Positions 23,031-33,096 of a stretch of 64,000 nt of DNA are shown in pieces; the stretch's first letter is position 1, and every line of letters starts with the position of its first letter. The translations under genes were made by a program, and so were the position numbers. The DNA comes from Ixodes scapularis (taxonomy: Eukaryota; Arthropoda; Arachnida; Ixodida; Ixodidae), in the NCBI RefSeq assembly GCF_016920785.2, contig NW_024609880.1:48880296-48944295 (forward strand). The letters are read 5' to 3'. A model generated the notes under the pieces. That model was given only the letters and a program-made list of their open reading frames with translations, was not told the DNA's origin and searched no databases.

Positions 23031-24245
23031 GCCCGTTTGCTCGAAGCGCGGCTAAAGTTACCCGCAGTACATAGGAGACAGATTCTGAAATCACGTGACT
23101 GGCTCGGTAGGGATGCGGGGAGCCACGCATGGCCCCGTCGCTTCGTTTGACAAAATGGCTGCGGCGTACGTAGTTTCCACGTTCGCGATCATATTGGTGT
23201 TTGTCTTCAGGGCCCGTTTGCTCGAAGTCGGTTAACTTTAACCGCAGTTGAAAGTTAACCGCCCTTCCCTACTAGGTTCCTACAAGTACCTAGCCAAGTT
23301 TGAGGAGGGCTGGATGAGCGATAGCTCCGTGTTTTATTATAGGGTGATAGCTGGTGTCACTATATATTGGTTGTAGCGAATATAATTGGCTTCTGTGGAA
23401 AAGTTCCCAAAAAGGAGGAACCCAACAACGCGCGCTACCGGGTTCTTGCGACGCAGCGCGGCATACATTGGAGCAGACAAATTTTTCGTTGCTCGTGGTA
23501 CAGATGTGAGGTAAGGTAAAACTAAATTCACCTAATTCGGCTCTAGTGAAAATAGAGCTATAATTAAATTACCCAAACACCGAGGAGAACGCTGGAAGTG
23601 TAATTCTACGGTCCGCGCGCGCTGGCCTTCCTCTTATAAAAGATTGGCAGTAAATAATCATAAGGCTTTGACGAACGTGGGTGCAAGGCTAAACTTGTTT
23701 TAGAGTTTTGGTTTTAGAACAATTACTACTGCAGATACCAGCACGTGCAACGCGTGCAACTACACTCGTAACATGCACCTCGGTGCTTGGGAAATTTAGA
23801 AAAATGTCAATTGGGACGCTGTCTGCTTTTGTGTGCTGTCAATACCCGGCCGATTGAGTCAAAACAATCCACTTTCCAAAAACGTTGCCATTCCGACAAT
23901 TATCGCGTTCATTTAGGCTTAGTAATGGCCAAAATCGAAAGACTATCTAAAAATGAGGGGAGGTCATTGCTCATGCTTTGCGATTTAAGAGAGGTAAGGC
24001 AAAGCGAAAGCCTCCTGCATCATTCATTGCTGACTTACGCACCCGATATTGCAGCTACAACGACATATTAGTTCCAAAGCGAGCGGCCCTCACTCCCCGG
24101 GGCGCTGCCATGTTTCCCCGCATCCCAGTTACGTGATTTCAAAGCCAGTTACGTGATTTCAAAATCCCTCTCCTAGGTACTGCGGCTAACTTTAGTCGCA
24201 GTTAGCACTAGTTTAACCGCGCTTAGCGTTTCGAGCAAACGGGCC
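23031..24245. mobile_element. Long-TIR DNA element (GCCCGTTTGCTCGAA ends)
   Basis: The left end GCCCGTTTGCTCGAAGCGCG at 23031 matches the right end TTCGAGCAAACGGGCC (24230-24245) in inverted form. Pairing continues inward through GCGGCTAAAGTTA, CCGCAGTAC, TGAAATCACGT and GGGATGCGGGG, so the terminal repeats exceed 100 bases. A second left-type end, GGCCCGTTTGCTCGAAGTCG at 23211, marks a nested or duplicated fragment of the same family. No transposase found. Confidence 0.65.
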
Positions 24246-25849
24246 ATGATGGATAGGGTCCCATTGGCTGGCGCGCGTCATAGTTTCAAGGAACGAGGCT
24301 CCCATAGGCACTCGCGCGGCGTAGTTCCAAAGAACGCCACCAGAGAAGCCCTCTCCATGGCGGCGCCGCGCACGCAACGGCCCGACCGCCGGTAAGACGT
24401 GCGGGCCTGGGTGCAGAGCCCGCATGGGCAAACTTCGGAGAGGCTGCACGGCCGAGCGCAGCGCGGCGAGGCCACTTCATGAGAGCGCGCGCTTGGCCGC
24501 TGTCGCTACCTCAGCAGTAGCGAAACATGGCCGTCCACGCCAGTACGCCACAGACTAACTAAGGGTGTGGAAGAACGACCATTCATGCTTTCGTATTCAC
24601 AGCTCAAAGGAAGTGCTTAGGTGTCCTCGGAATTGTTTTTCACCGTGTGATACCGATCGCAAACGCCCTTTACGAAAGGTACCTTTAGCTAAGCGACATT
24701 ATAGCTAAAGGTAGCTTTACGCTGATTAGATTCGTGCTCCGTATAGCGCAAGCCCGAATGGACATTTGCTAGAAATATCCCTAAGGACTGGGGAAATGAA
24801 CACGAACGTGAATAGCACGTTTTGTGAAGGCGCTTACCAAGGCTTTCCCTTCACTGTCGAAAGGATGCAAAAGAGTGGTATCAACCTGGTCGCAGCCCGT
24901 CTTCTGCTGGATCGCTTCCATGTCGGGCCTCTCCGTCCTCCTTGCACGTGGGCTACAAGCGAAGAGCAGAGATCACCATCGCCCGCTGCTCATCAGAGAC
25001 TACAGACCAACTCCAGACCCTGGCGTCATGCTGCTGCGCTGGCGCTGCTGTCTGCACGGCGCTTGACCAAACGCAGTGGCCACAGAACGTGTGGTCAAGC
25101 GCGGAGCGATACGCATTGGCGAATAAGGCGGTTGTACGAAACACCTTTTTACCTTTGGTGACATGTTCCGACATGTTGATGAACAGAGTCCGCGACTTTT
25201 CCCACTAGCTTGCATGCGGGCGATTAATTATTAGCGTACTTTTTGGCGTTGGTGTAACACAGAGGCATATATCGAGTGGCCCTGTAGGCGACAGAACTCA
25301 GTAAGCAATACGACCGGGAATGTGTATGGAGCGCATAAACGCACGTTAATTCCGCTTTTCTTTTTTTTTTTTTTTTTTTTTCGTAGTCGTTTGGTCATTT
25401 TGGTCGCCCGCGTTGGGGGAGAGCACGGTAGATTCCGAGTTCGGGCGGGTATCGCATCACGTAACGTTAAAACAAGCTGTATCATTAATACTCAGTCATC
25501 AAGACGGTTTGATTTTATATTTTTTTCTTTTGTGTCCAAAAATTAGGTGCGTAATGCAAAATAAAAAATAAAAACACGAGTAAAAAAAAAAAAACGACAA
25601 CAACTACATCTGAGAAACGACCGCTCTTTTCCGCCTTCTGAGATGGGCCCGCCGCCACGTAATCAAAACCAATTAGTACCACCGGATGCCGCCAGGATAG
25701 CGCCCGCGGAAAAAGACGCGCGGTAGTGCGTTCCAGTTAAGTTTGATTGTAACTGTACAATTCAACCTTTTTCAAACAGAAGCAAGTTACTGGCACAAAC
25801 ATCCGACTTGTTGCAGCCCGCGCTAGAAGTATTAAACCGAGACTGCGTT
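24246..25849. other. Stretch without recognisable genes
   Basis: It contains a GC-rich patch (24250-24500) with overlapping open frames on the minus strand, a fragment ending CATGCTTTCGTATTCAC (about 24587-24603) related to the 31078-31362 repeat, a T run at 25360-25380 and an A run at 25582-25593. The open frames at 24766-25210 overlap on both strands and show no domain. Confidence 0.4.
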
Positions 25850-27931
25850 CGGATGCGACGTTAGCGCATCGAATCGAGTTGAATATCGAATCGTGCCATT
25901 TAAACGCTTCGATTCGCTAGCCAAGCGTATCGAATTGAGTCCGATCCGATGCGTTTAAAAGGGGTGGTTTGAGATTTTTAAGCCGAATTGAGATCTCTAT
26001 GTAAGCTCTAGCTAATCGACTCTAGGGATGCCGCGAACCTCTCGAAGTTCTAGTTCGAAAGGTTCGAAATGTTCGAACATCGGTGAGGTTCGAATTTGAA
26101 AAGTTCGCAGTTTTAGAATCCCGCTGAGGTTCGAAATTGAAAAATTCGAAAACGTTAAGGTTTTTGAAAGTCGAGTTCGAAGATTTCGAAATTTTAATGA
26201 ATAGTTCGAAAAATTCGTACATTTCGAATTCACTTAGGATTCAAGTTCGATAAATCGATTATTTCGAATTTTTTTGAGGTGCAAGTTCGAAAAGATCGAT
26301 TTTTCGATTTTAAGTTTAAACTCTGAATTTCACGGATGAAAATCGAATTCCGCAGTTTGAAACCAAATTTTCATGAGTTCATCTAAAAAAAATTCGCGCA
26401 ATGTGCTACAAATTTTACTGAAAACGTTGCCCATTTCTATTACTCCGTGAAAATACTCCTTCCTTCTCAGTGCTGTGGTATTGACGGCACTATACCAGTA
26501 CTACTCGTTATTTGTCGTAACTTATGAAACAAGCGTTGATCTGGTTAAATGGTTTATCGAAAAGCCCTGAGGCAGTCAGGTGAACGTACTTCCTACTTAT
26601 TTGCGAACTCGTAGCAATTCGATCAAACGTCGCCTAAATGCAATGCTGGCACGAGTCAACAAAGTATGCAGGACAACACATTCACATGGAGGCAACCAGG
26701 CTTCCCGAAAATCTTTAGTTGCTCTGGGCGTTCATTTCTGGCGGGATGACCCGTGGAATGGAAAAAAAACACTGAACACAGGCACAGCTCCTGACATAAG
26801 TCAAGGTTGAGGAAAACACAACCATGAGTAAATTAGGGGACCACCCGGCCTAATACTACATACAGCTGATCAGGTCACGACCGGTTTTTATCGGGCTAAC
26901 CGTATTGCCGCTGTCTGGAACTGTTCTTCTTCGACGAACGGCGATATTGGCCGCTCTAAAATGCAGCCGGTTATTAATGAGAATGAAGTAAGCGCAGATT
27001 CAGCGTTCGCTGTAGCGCATCGGCGTCGCTCTCCGCGCGCACCTTTCCTTGACGCGTGGAAATCGAGGAACTTGCGTTCAAAAGCAACTAATGCTATGAA
27101 GGCGGCTCCCAACGAAGCGCTTTGGTTGAATTTCAAGCCTGCAGATCAGGGACCTGTTGGCCTACAGGTTACCTCGGGGCAACCTACGGAGTTGCGTGCG
27201 AAAAAGGTTCTGCTCGGAAGTCGAAAGAGAAAGGTGTGAGGTACGAGGCCGAGGCCGCCCCCAAAGCAATCATTCAGCGCTTTACAAGCGCGTCGTTTGT
27301 GGCCCGATCAGCTAAGAATAAGACTCTGAGTGCAATTTCAACTCTACTCACACATTGGCATCTTGTGTGATTTATACTTGTTGCCAAAAACCCATGGGGG
27401 TGAAGCTGGTTCGACCTTTTTCGAACTTTTGTTCAGAAGGTCAAAGGTCGTCGAACTTCGAGCTCAGCAGGTTCGAAAGGTCGAAAGTCGTCAAATTTCT
27501 TGGCATAGTAAGTTCGAAAACGTCAAATTTCATAGCGTGAAAAATTAGAAGTTCGGAATTGAATTTCTCAGCGCCCAAAATTCGCTAGTTCGAAAATCGT
27601 CGATTTTAATGTTTTAGGTGCGATGTTTCGAAACTTAGCGAACTGTTCAAACCTCAGGTTTGGAAAAGTTCGCGGCATCTCTAATCGACTCGGGGCCTGA
27701 AAGCGAGGGACGCAAGACCGTAATGGCTTTCAAACTTCGCTCACCACCCTGCTCGTGCCACGTCGTCGCTATCTCCGGCTCGGCAAACCGGGAACTGCCG
27801 TCAGGTCACGTGCGTTGTACTCATTCGACACGAGGTGTCACCTACGGTCGATGCGAATCAATGTAAACGCCGTGGTAAAAGTGGATTTCATACGCTAACT
27901 CAATTCGATACACTATACTGTCGCATCCATA
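25850..27931. mobile_element. Outer inverted-repeat element hosting a hAT insertion
   Basis: GGATGCGACGTTAGCGCATCG at about 25852, running into GAATCGAGTTG, is the imperfect inverse of 27893-27930 (CTCAATTCGATACAC, then GTCGCATCC). Without the inner hAT-like element (26023-27683) this would be a ~420-bp MITE. I could not identify a clear target duplication, so the limits are approximate. Confidence 0.5.
26023..27683. mobile_element. Non-autonomous hAT-like element with TTCGAA-rich ends
   Basis: The left end TAGGGATGCCGCGAAC and the right end GTTCGCGGCATCTCTA are near-perfect 16-bp inverted repeats. A perfect 8-bp target duplication, ATCGACTC, lies at 26015-26022 and 27684-27691. The first ~270 and last ~260 bases are crowded with TTCGAA/GTTCGAAA words, a likely array of subterminal transposase sites. 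This is inference from how hAT ends work. The 1.66 kb encodes no recognisable transposase. Confidence 0.88.
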
Positions 27932-28140
27932 TGAACACAGCCAGAGAAAGGGACGGAATGTTACACAGTGAAAGAATAATAAGAAAAATGATATGTAAGG
28001 TCTAGCAGAAATTGTTATGAAAATTTAGACTGAAATAACAGAGAACATGCAGGCGAGCTGGTAAAATTTCATCCTCTTGAAAATCCCAAGCTTGGGAACA
28101 AAAAAGTGAAAGCCGTTTACCACTCCCAAGTAACACCGAA

Positions 28141-28756
28141 TTAGAGCGCAGCTCTTGAGGAGGAGGACGGAAGGGTACTGGGGGGTGAAGTGACGTGGGG
28201 AGGGGGGTCACGTGACCTTGGGGGGTCACGTGACGATGCCGATGATGTCATCAGTGACGTCATCAGTGATGATGACAATGACGATGCGGATGCCGGTGAG
28301 GTCATCAGTGACGTCACTAATGACGTCATTAGTGACGATGACGATGCGGACTCCGATGACGTAATCCGTGATGATGACGATGACGATGCGGATGCCGGTG
28401 ACATCATCAGTGACGTAACTGATGACGTCATCAGTGATGACGATGACGATGCGGATGCCGGTGAGGTCATCAGTGACGTCACTCATGATGTCATCAGTGA
28501 TGATGACGATGTGGATGCCGGTGACGTCATCGATGACGTCATCGATGACGTCATCGGAGAGGTCACGTGACCCTGGGGAGTGGTCACGTGACTTCGGGGG
28601 TCACGTGACCCTGGGGGAGGGGTCACGTGACCTTGGGGCCACGTGACCTTGGGGTGCCCTTGGGGGGTCGCGTGACCTTGGGGTGACCTTGGTTACGCCG
28701 ACGGCGACGCCGACGCCGCTCAAGCCGGGAACGGGCCCCTAAGAGCTGCGCTCTAA
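28141..28756. repeat. CRE/E-box module 1
   Basis: Starts TTAGAGCGCAGCTCTTGAGG and ends AAGAGCTGCGCTCTAA, an inverted pair of ends. Inside, in order: a purine-rich GGAGGACGGAAGGGTACTGG stretch, GTCACGTGAC palindromes, a block of GATGAC/GTGACGTCATCAG repeats with about eight TGACGTCA palindromes, more GTCACGTGACC(C/T)TGGGG repeats, and a (GCCGAC)n GCTCAAGCCGGGAACGGGCC tail. A ~36-bp spacer beginning GTGAAAGCCGTTTAC precedes it. Open frames across it are by-products of the repeat. Confidence 0.85.
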
Positions 28757-28769
28757 AAAGTGAAAGTGA

Positions 28770-29307
28770 AAGCGCAGCTCTTGAGGAGGAGGAGGGAAGG
28801 GTACTGGGGGGGTCAAGTGACCTGGGGGGGTCACGTGACCTTGGGGGGTCACGTGACGATGCCGATGATGCCATCAGTGATGTCACTGATGACGTCATCC
28901 GTGATGACGACGATGCGGATGCCGGTGACGTCATCAGTGACGTCACTGATGACGTCATCAGTGATGACGGCGATGACGATGCGGATGCCGGGGACGTCAT
29001 CAGTGATGATGACGATAACGATGAGGATGCCGGTGACGTCATCAGTGATGATGATGATGACGATGCGGATGCCGGTGACGTCATCAGTGACGATGACGTC
29101 ATCGGAGAGGCCACGTGACCTCGGCGGGGGTCACGTGACCTCGGGGGGTGTAACGTGACTTCGGGGAGGGGGTCACGTGACCTCGGGGAAAGGGGGTCAC
29201 GTGACCTTGGGATGACCTTGGTGGGTCACGTGACCTTGGGTGACCTTGGTTACGCCGACGCTGACGCCGCTCAAGCCGGGAACGGGCCCCTAAGAGCTGC
29301 GCTCTAA
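28770..29307. repeat. CRE/E-box module 2
   Basis: Same architecture as module 1, separated from it by only ~13 bases. The left end is shortened to AGCGCAGCTCTTGAGG and the right end is CTAAGAGCTGCGCTCTAA. The inner block has about seven TGACGTCA sites. It is flanked by GTCACGTGACC-type repeats that differ from module 1 in number and spacing. Confidence 0.85.
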
Positions 29308-29345
29308 AAAAGTGAAAGCCGTTTACAACTCCCTGTAACGCCGAA

Positions 29346-30413
29346 TTAGAGCGCAGCTCTTGAGGAGGAGGAGGGAAGGGTACTGGGGGGGGGGGTCAAG
29401 TGACCTTGGGTGGGGGTCACGTGACCTAGGGAGGTCACGTGACCTAGGGAGGTCACGTGACGATGACGATGCCGATGACGTCATCAGTAACGATGACGAT
29501 GTGGATACCGATGACGTCATCAGTGATGATGACAATGACGATGCGGATGCCGGTGACGTCATCAGTGATGATGACGATGCGGATGCCGGTGACGTCATCA
29601 GTGACGTCACTGATGACGTCATCAGCGATGATGACGGTGACGATGCGGATGCCGGTGACGTCATCAGTGACGTCACTGATGTCATCAGCGATGATGACGA
29701 TGACGATGCGGATGCCGGTGACGTCATCAGTGACGTCACTGATGACGTCATCAACGATGATGACGATGACGATGCGGATGCCGGTGACGTCATCAGTGAT
29801 GATGACGATGACGATGCGGATGCCGGTGACGTCATCAGTGACGTCACTGATGACGTCATCGGTGATGATGACAATGACGATGCGGATGCCGGTGACGTCA
29901 TCAGTGATGATGACGATGACGATGCGGATGCCAGTGACGTTATCAGTGACGTCACTGATGACGTCATCGGGGGTCACGTGACCCCGGGGTCACGTGACTT
30001 GGGGAGCCACCTGACCTTGGGGGTCACGTGACCTTGGGGTGACCTTGGGGAGTCACGTGGCCCCCGATGACCCTTGGGGAGGGGTCACGTGGCCTTGGGG
30101 TGACCTTGGGGTCACGTGACCTTGGGGGTCAAGTGACCTTGGGATGACCTTGGTTACGCCGACGGCGACGGCGACGCCGAGGCCGCTCAAGCCGGGAACG
30201 GGCCCCTAACCGCTCATTCACACTGGAAGCGGATCCGCATTCGCAAAGCGGTTGCGAACGCGGTTGTATAAATATCCAGTACAATTGCACGCGCACTTGA
30301 TGTCATGGAGTGCGCGTGCAATTGCTCTGAATCTTTATACAACCGCGTTCGGAACCGCTTTGCAAACGCGGATCCGCTTCCAGTGTGAATGAGCGGTAAG
30401 AGCTGCGCTCTAA
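29346..30413. repeat. CRE/E-box module 3, with nested MITE
   Basis: The longest module. Its inner block (29458-29970) repeats a ~66-bp unit containing GATGACGATGACGATGCGG, then ATGCCGGTGACGTCATCAG, TGACGTCACTGA and TGACGTCATCAGC. It has about 18 TGACGTCA sites by eye. GTCACGTGACC repeats flank both sides. The right tail is split at its CCCCTAAGAG by a 187-bp MITE (30210-30396). Modules 1, 2 and 4 show the uninterrupted junction. Confidence 0.87.
30210..30396. mobile_element. PIF/Harbinger-like MITE inside module 3
   Basis: CCGCTCATTCACACTGGAAG at the left is matched by CTTCCAGTGTGAATGAGCGG at the right. The arms stay complementary for about 80 bases, giving an almost complete palindrome. The 3-bp target duplication is TAA on both sides (30207-30209 and 30397-30399). 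A 3-bp TWA duplication is typical of PIF/Harbinger elements. The family assignment is inferred from that alone. A sister copy lies at 54633-54820. Confidence 0.85.
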
Positions 30414-30449
30414 AAGTGAAAGCCGTTTACAACTCCCTGTAACACCGAA

Positions 30450-31030
30450 TTAGAGTGCAGCTCTTGAGGAGGAGGGAAGGGTACTGGGGGGGGTGAAGTG
30501 ACCTGGGGGTGGGTCACGTGACCTTGGGGGTCACGTGACGATGATGTCATCAGTGACGTCACTGATGACATCATCAGTGACGATGACGATGCGGACTCCG
30601 ATGACGTCATCAGCGATGATGACGATGACGATGCGGATGTCGGTGACGTCATCAGTGACGTCACTGATGACGTCATCCGCGATGATGACGATGACGATGC
30701 GGATGCCGGTGACGTCATCAGTGACGTCACTGATGGTGTCATCAGTGATGATGACGATGACGATGCGGATGCCGGTGACGTCATCAGTGACGATGACGTC
30801 TTCGGGGAGGTCACGTGACCTCGGGGGGGGGGGGGTGTCACGTGACTTCGGGGGGGGGGGGTGTCACGTGACTTCGGGGGGGGGGGGGGTCACGTGACCT
30901 CGGGGGGAGGGGTCACGTGACCTTGGCGTGACCTTGGGGGGTCGCGTGACGTTGGGGTGACCTTGGTTACGCCGACGCCGACGCCGACGCCGCTCAAGCC
31001 GGGAACGGGCCCCTAAGAGCAGCGCTCTAA
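30450..31030. repeat. CRE/E-box module 4
   Basis: Same plan, with left end TTAGAGTGCAGCTCTTGAGG and right end CTAAGAGCAGCGCTCTAA. The inner block carries about eight TGACGTCA sites. The following GTCACGTGAC repeats are separated by long G runs (30824-30832, 30850-30860, 30877-30888). Preceded by the ~36-bp GTGAAAGCCGTTTACAACTC spacer, also seen before modules 1 and 3. Confidence 0.85.
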
Positions 31031-31077
31031 AATGCGCTCAATGAACACACCTCCATGTGTGTGTTGCCCTCGGGTTT

Positions 31078-31362
31078 TTTAATGCGAAAGCATTAACTGG
31101 GGGTCTCGTGGAGCGAGCTGACGTCATCAGTTTGAAGAGCAAAAACGACAGTTTCCGCGATCCCGCGACCCCAAAAGGAGCGATTCGAATTCGGGTCCAT
31201 TGGCTGGTGCGCGTCGACGGGGCTCTCATTGGCCGCTGCGCCATAGCTTCCGTGATCCCGATGCGCGCGCGCGCTACGCAGCAGACGACAAAGGGAGCGG
31301 ACGAGCAGACGACAACGGGAGCAGACGAGCGGCTTGCATGCTTTCGCATTCACAACTCATAA
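31078..31362. repeat. Inverted-repeat element with AATGCGAAAGCATT ends
   Basis: TTAATGCGAAAGCATTAACTGG at the left and GCATGCTTTCGCATTCAC at the right form an inverted pair, enclosing ~250 bases with GTCCATTGGCTGG-type sequence. Related fragments occur near 2148 and 24587. The exact limits and target duplication are unclear. Non-coding. Confidence 0.5.
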
Positions 31363-31394
31363 GGAATGCTTAGGTGTACCTCGAGCTTCTTTTT

Positions 31395-31858
31395 GAGCGC
31401 AGCTCTTAGGGGCCCGTTTCCGGCTTGAGCGGCGTCGCCGTCGCCGTCGGCGTAACCGCGAGGTCACGTACCCCCCCAAGGCCACGTGACCCCCCCCGAT
31501 GTCACGTGACCCCCAGGTCACGTGACTCCGTGAGGTCACGTGACCGCCTGAGGTCACGTGACCCCCTGAAGTCATGTGAGCCCCTGAGGTCACGTGACCG
31601 CCTGAGGTGACGTGACACCCCTGAGTTCATGTTACCTCCCCTGACGTCACGGGACCCCCCTAAGGTCACGCGACTCCCCACCCCCTGAGGTCACGTGACC
31701 GCCTGAGGTCACGTGATTCTCCTAAGGTCACATGACCCCCTGAGGTCACGTGACCCCCTTACGTCATACGACCCCCCTCCCCCTGAGGTCACGGGACCTC
31801 AAGGAGTCACCTATCTCTCAGTACGCTTCCATCCTCCTCCTCAAGAGCTGCGCTCTAA
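31395..31858. repeat. Inverted module 5, E-box repeats only
   Basis: Reverse orientation of modules 1-4. It starts GAGCGCAGCTCTTAGGGGCC with GCTTGAGCGGCGTCGCCGTC, and ends CCTCCTCAAGAGCTGCGCTCTAA. The inverted spacer (GTAAACCGTTTTCA) follows at 31877. Its body is a run of (T)GAGGTCACGTGACC-type repeats of 18-24 bases. Unlike the direct modules it has no TGACGTCA/GATGAC block. This shows that the E-box repeats and the CRE block are separable parts. Confidence 0.8.
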
Positions 31859-32534
31859 CCGGCGTTGCGGGGAATTGTAAACCGTTTTCATTTTTTTTTG
31901 TTTTGTTTTTACGTGGAATTGAGTTTCTTTGTTTTTGTTTTTTTTTGCGCTTGGAAGGGCGTGCAAAGCTGGGAGGTCGATGTCACGAAAACTTGTTCAC
32001 GGAAGTAACACCACACAGATGACAGCATCGAGAACCGCGCAACACGCACGCGCGTCCTTTCTTATCTGCTGGCTTGCTCGTTTGCTCGCTTCAACGCGAC
32101 GCGCTCATTTCTGAGTGAAACGGCGATAGACGCCGCTCAGGCAGCCGTGATTCCACAATCTTCGCTCATCGCTCTAAACAGCGGCCGAGCTTCTGTGCTT
32201 TGCGGCACGGGCAGTTAACGCAACCTTCTCACGCGACTCGGCGAAGCGTTAATTCCCTCTAATTTTTTTTTTTTTTTTTTGCTATAGCTAAAGTCACTTG
32301 GTCCCGGGAAAGTAGCGTCAAGCTACCCGTATGACCAGCATTTGTTCTCGGTGAGCCAATCTAAATTCACTGGTGACGGGTAGCTTTACAGAGACGTTTC
32401 TGGTGTACCGGTATTTCGCTATCCACACACCAAAGACGAAACAAGCGTACACCCGTGAGCGATAGGAAGGTGCCTGTTAGAGGCCACCCGATGCGTCATT
32501 TATTTTTGTGCCTTCTTTGCATGACGAGCTGTCC
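31859..32534. other. Stretch without recognisable genes
   Basis: Begins with the inverted spacer of module 5, then T-rich DNA (31890-31945) and unique-looking sequence. A T run lies at 32262-32280. No supported coding region. Confidence 0.4.
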
Positions 32535-33096
32535 GCTTTAAGCGTGCAACTTCCTGACCATCCTGTTCTTTTATTGGGTGATTTTGATTCCCCCATATTA
32601 AATGGAATTCGCCTGGTCAAGATTGTGTTCATGGTACCACTGACTGTCGTGAGTTTGTTTAACTTTGTTTAGATTTCAATCTGTCCCAGATGGTTTGTTT
32701 TCCAACGCGTGTAAATGATATGTGCTCAAATATATTATACTTGGTATTAACGAATCAACCTGAGAGTATCTCGTCGCTGTCTGGATCCAAAGGCACAAGT
32801 GATCACAAGTCAGTACACTGTGACCTAGCATTTGAAGTACCTGAACGTATATTGTTAAAACGATAAGGCTATATAACAAAAGAAATTATGAGCAGTTTAA
32901 CATGGCCCTCTCAAATTACTTCTCAGACTTCCTAGATATATTTGATAGTAAGGATGTGAACGAAAACTGGTGTAAACTTAGGAACGAATTATTAGAACTT
33001 GTCGAAATACATGTCCCAAGCACCACCATAAGTTCCCGAACTTCTAACCCCTGGTACTCGCGCTCGCTGAAAATACTCAACAATAAGAAGAAACGT
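32535..33096 (+). pseudogene. CR1-like LINE endonuclease fragment
   Basis: Translation in several frames gives the C-terminal half of an apurinic-type (EEP) endonuclease and the linker of a CR1/L2-type LINE ORF2. HPVLLLGDFDSP is the GDFN-like block and ITSQYTV sits where the SDH block is expected. The final open stretch runs from MALSNYFSDFLDIFDSKDVN to NPWYSRSLKILNNKKKR. Frameshifts and stops break it. It stops exactly where the Penelope-like pseudo-LTR begins, so the Penelope-like element probably landed here. I do not see the RT part downstream. Confidence 0.75.

Noticed and set aside
24766..25210. Overlapping 80-131-codon frames as a host exon
   Set aside because: Frames are open on both strands and no motif or splice pattern favours any of them.
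29323..30031. Open frames of 174-223 codons on both strands (Asp-rich, Met/Thr-rich, Ser-rich)
   Set aside because: All arise from a stop-free 66-bp repeat open in several frames. No domain, no convincing start.
28250..30830. Telomeric or centromeric satellite
   Set aside because: Only four or five modules with distinct inverted ends are present, flanked by ordinary interspersed elements. No TTAGG-type repeat.
28141..31858. CRISPR array
   Set aside because: There are no unique spacers between constant repeats. The DNA is eukaryotic and the repeats are contiguous minisatellite units.
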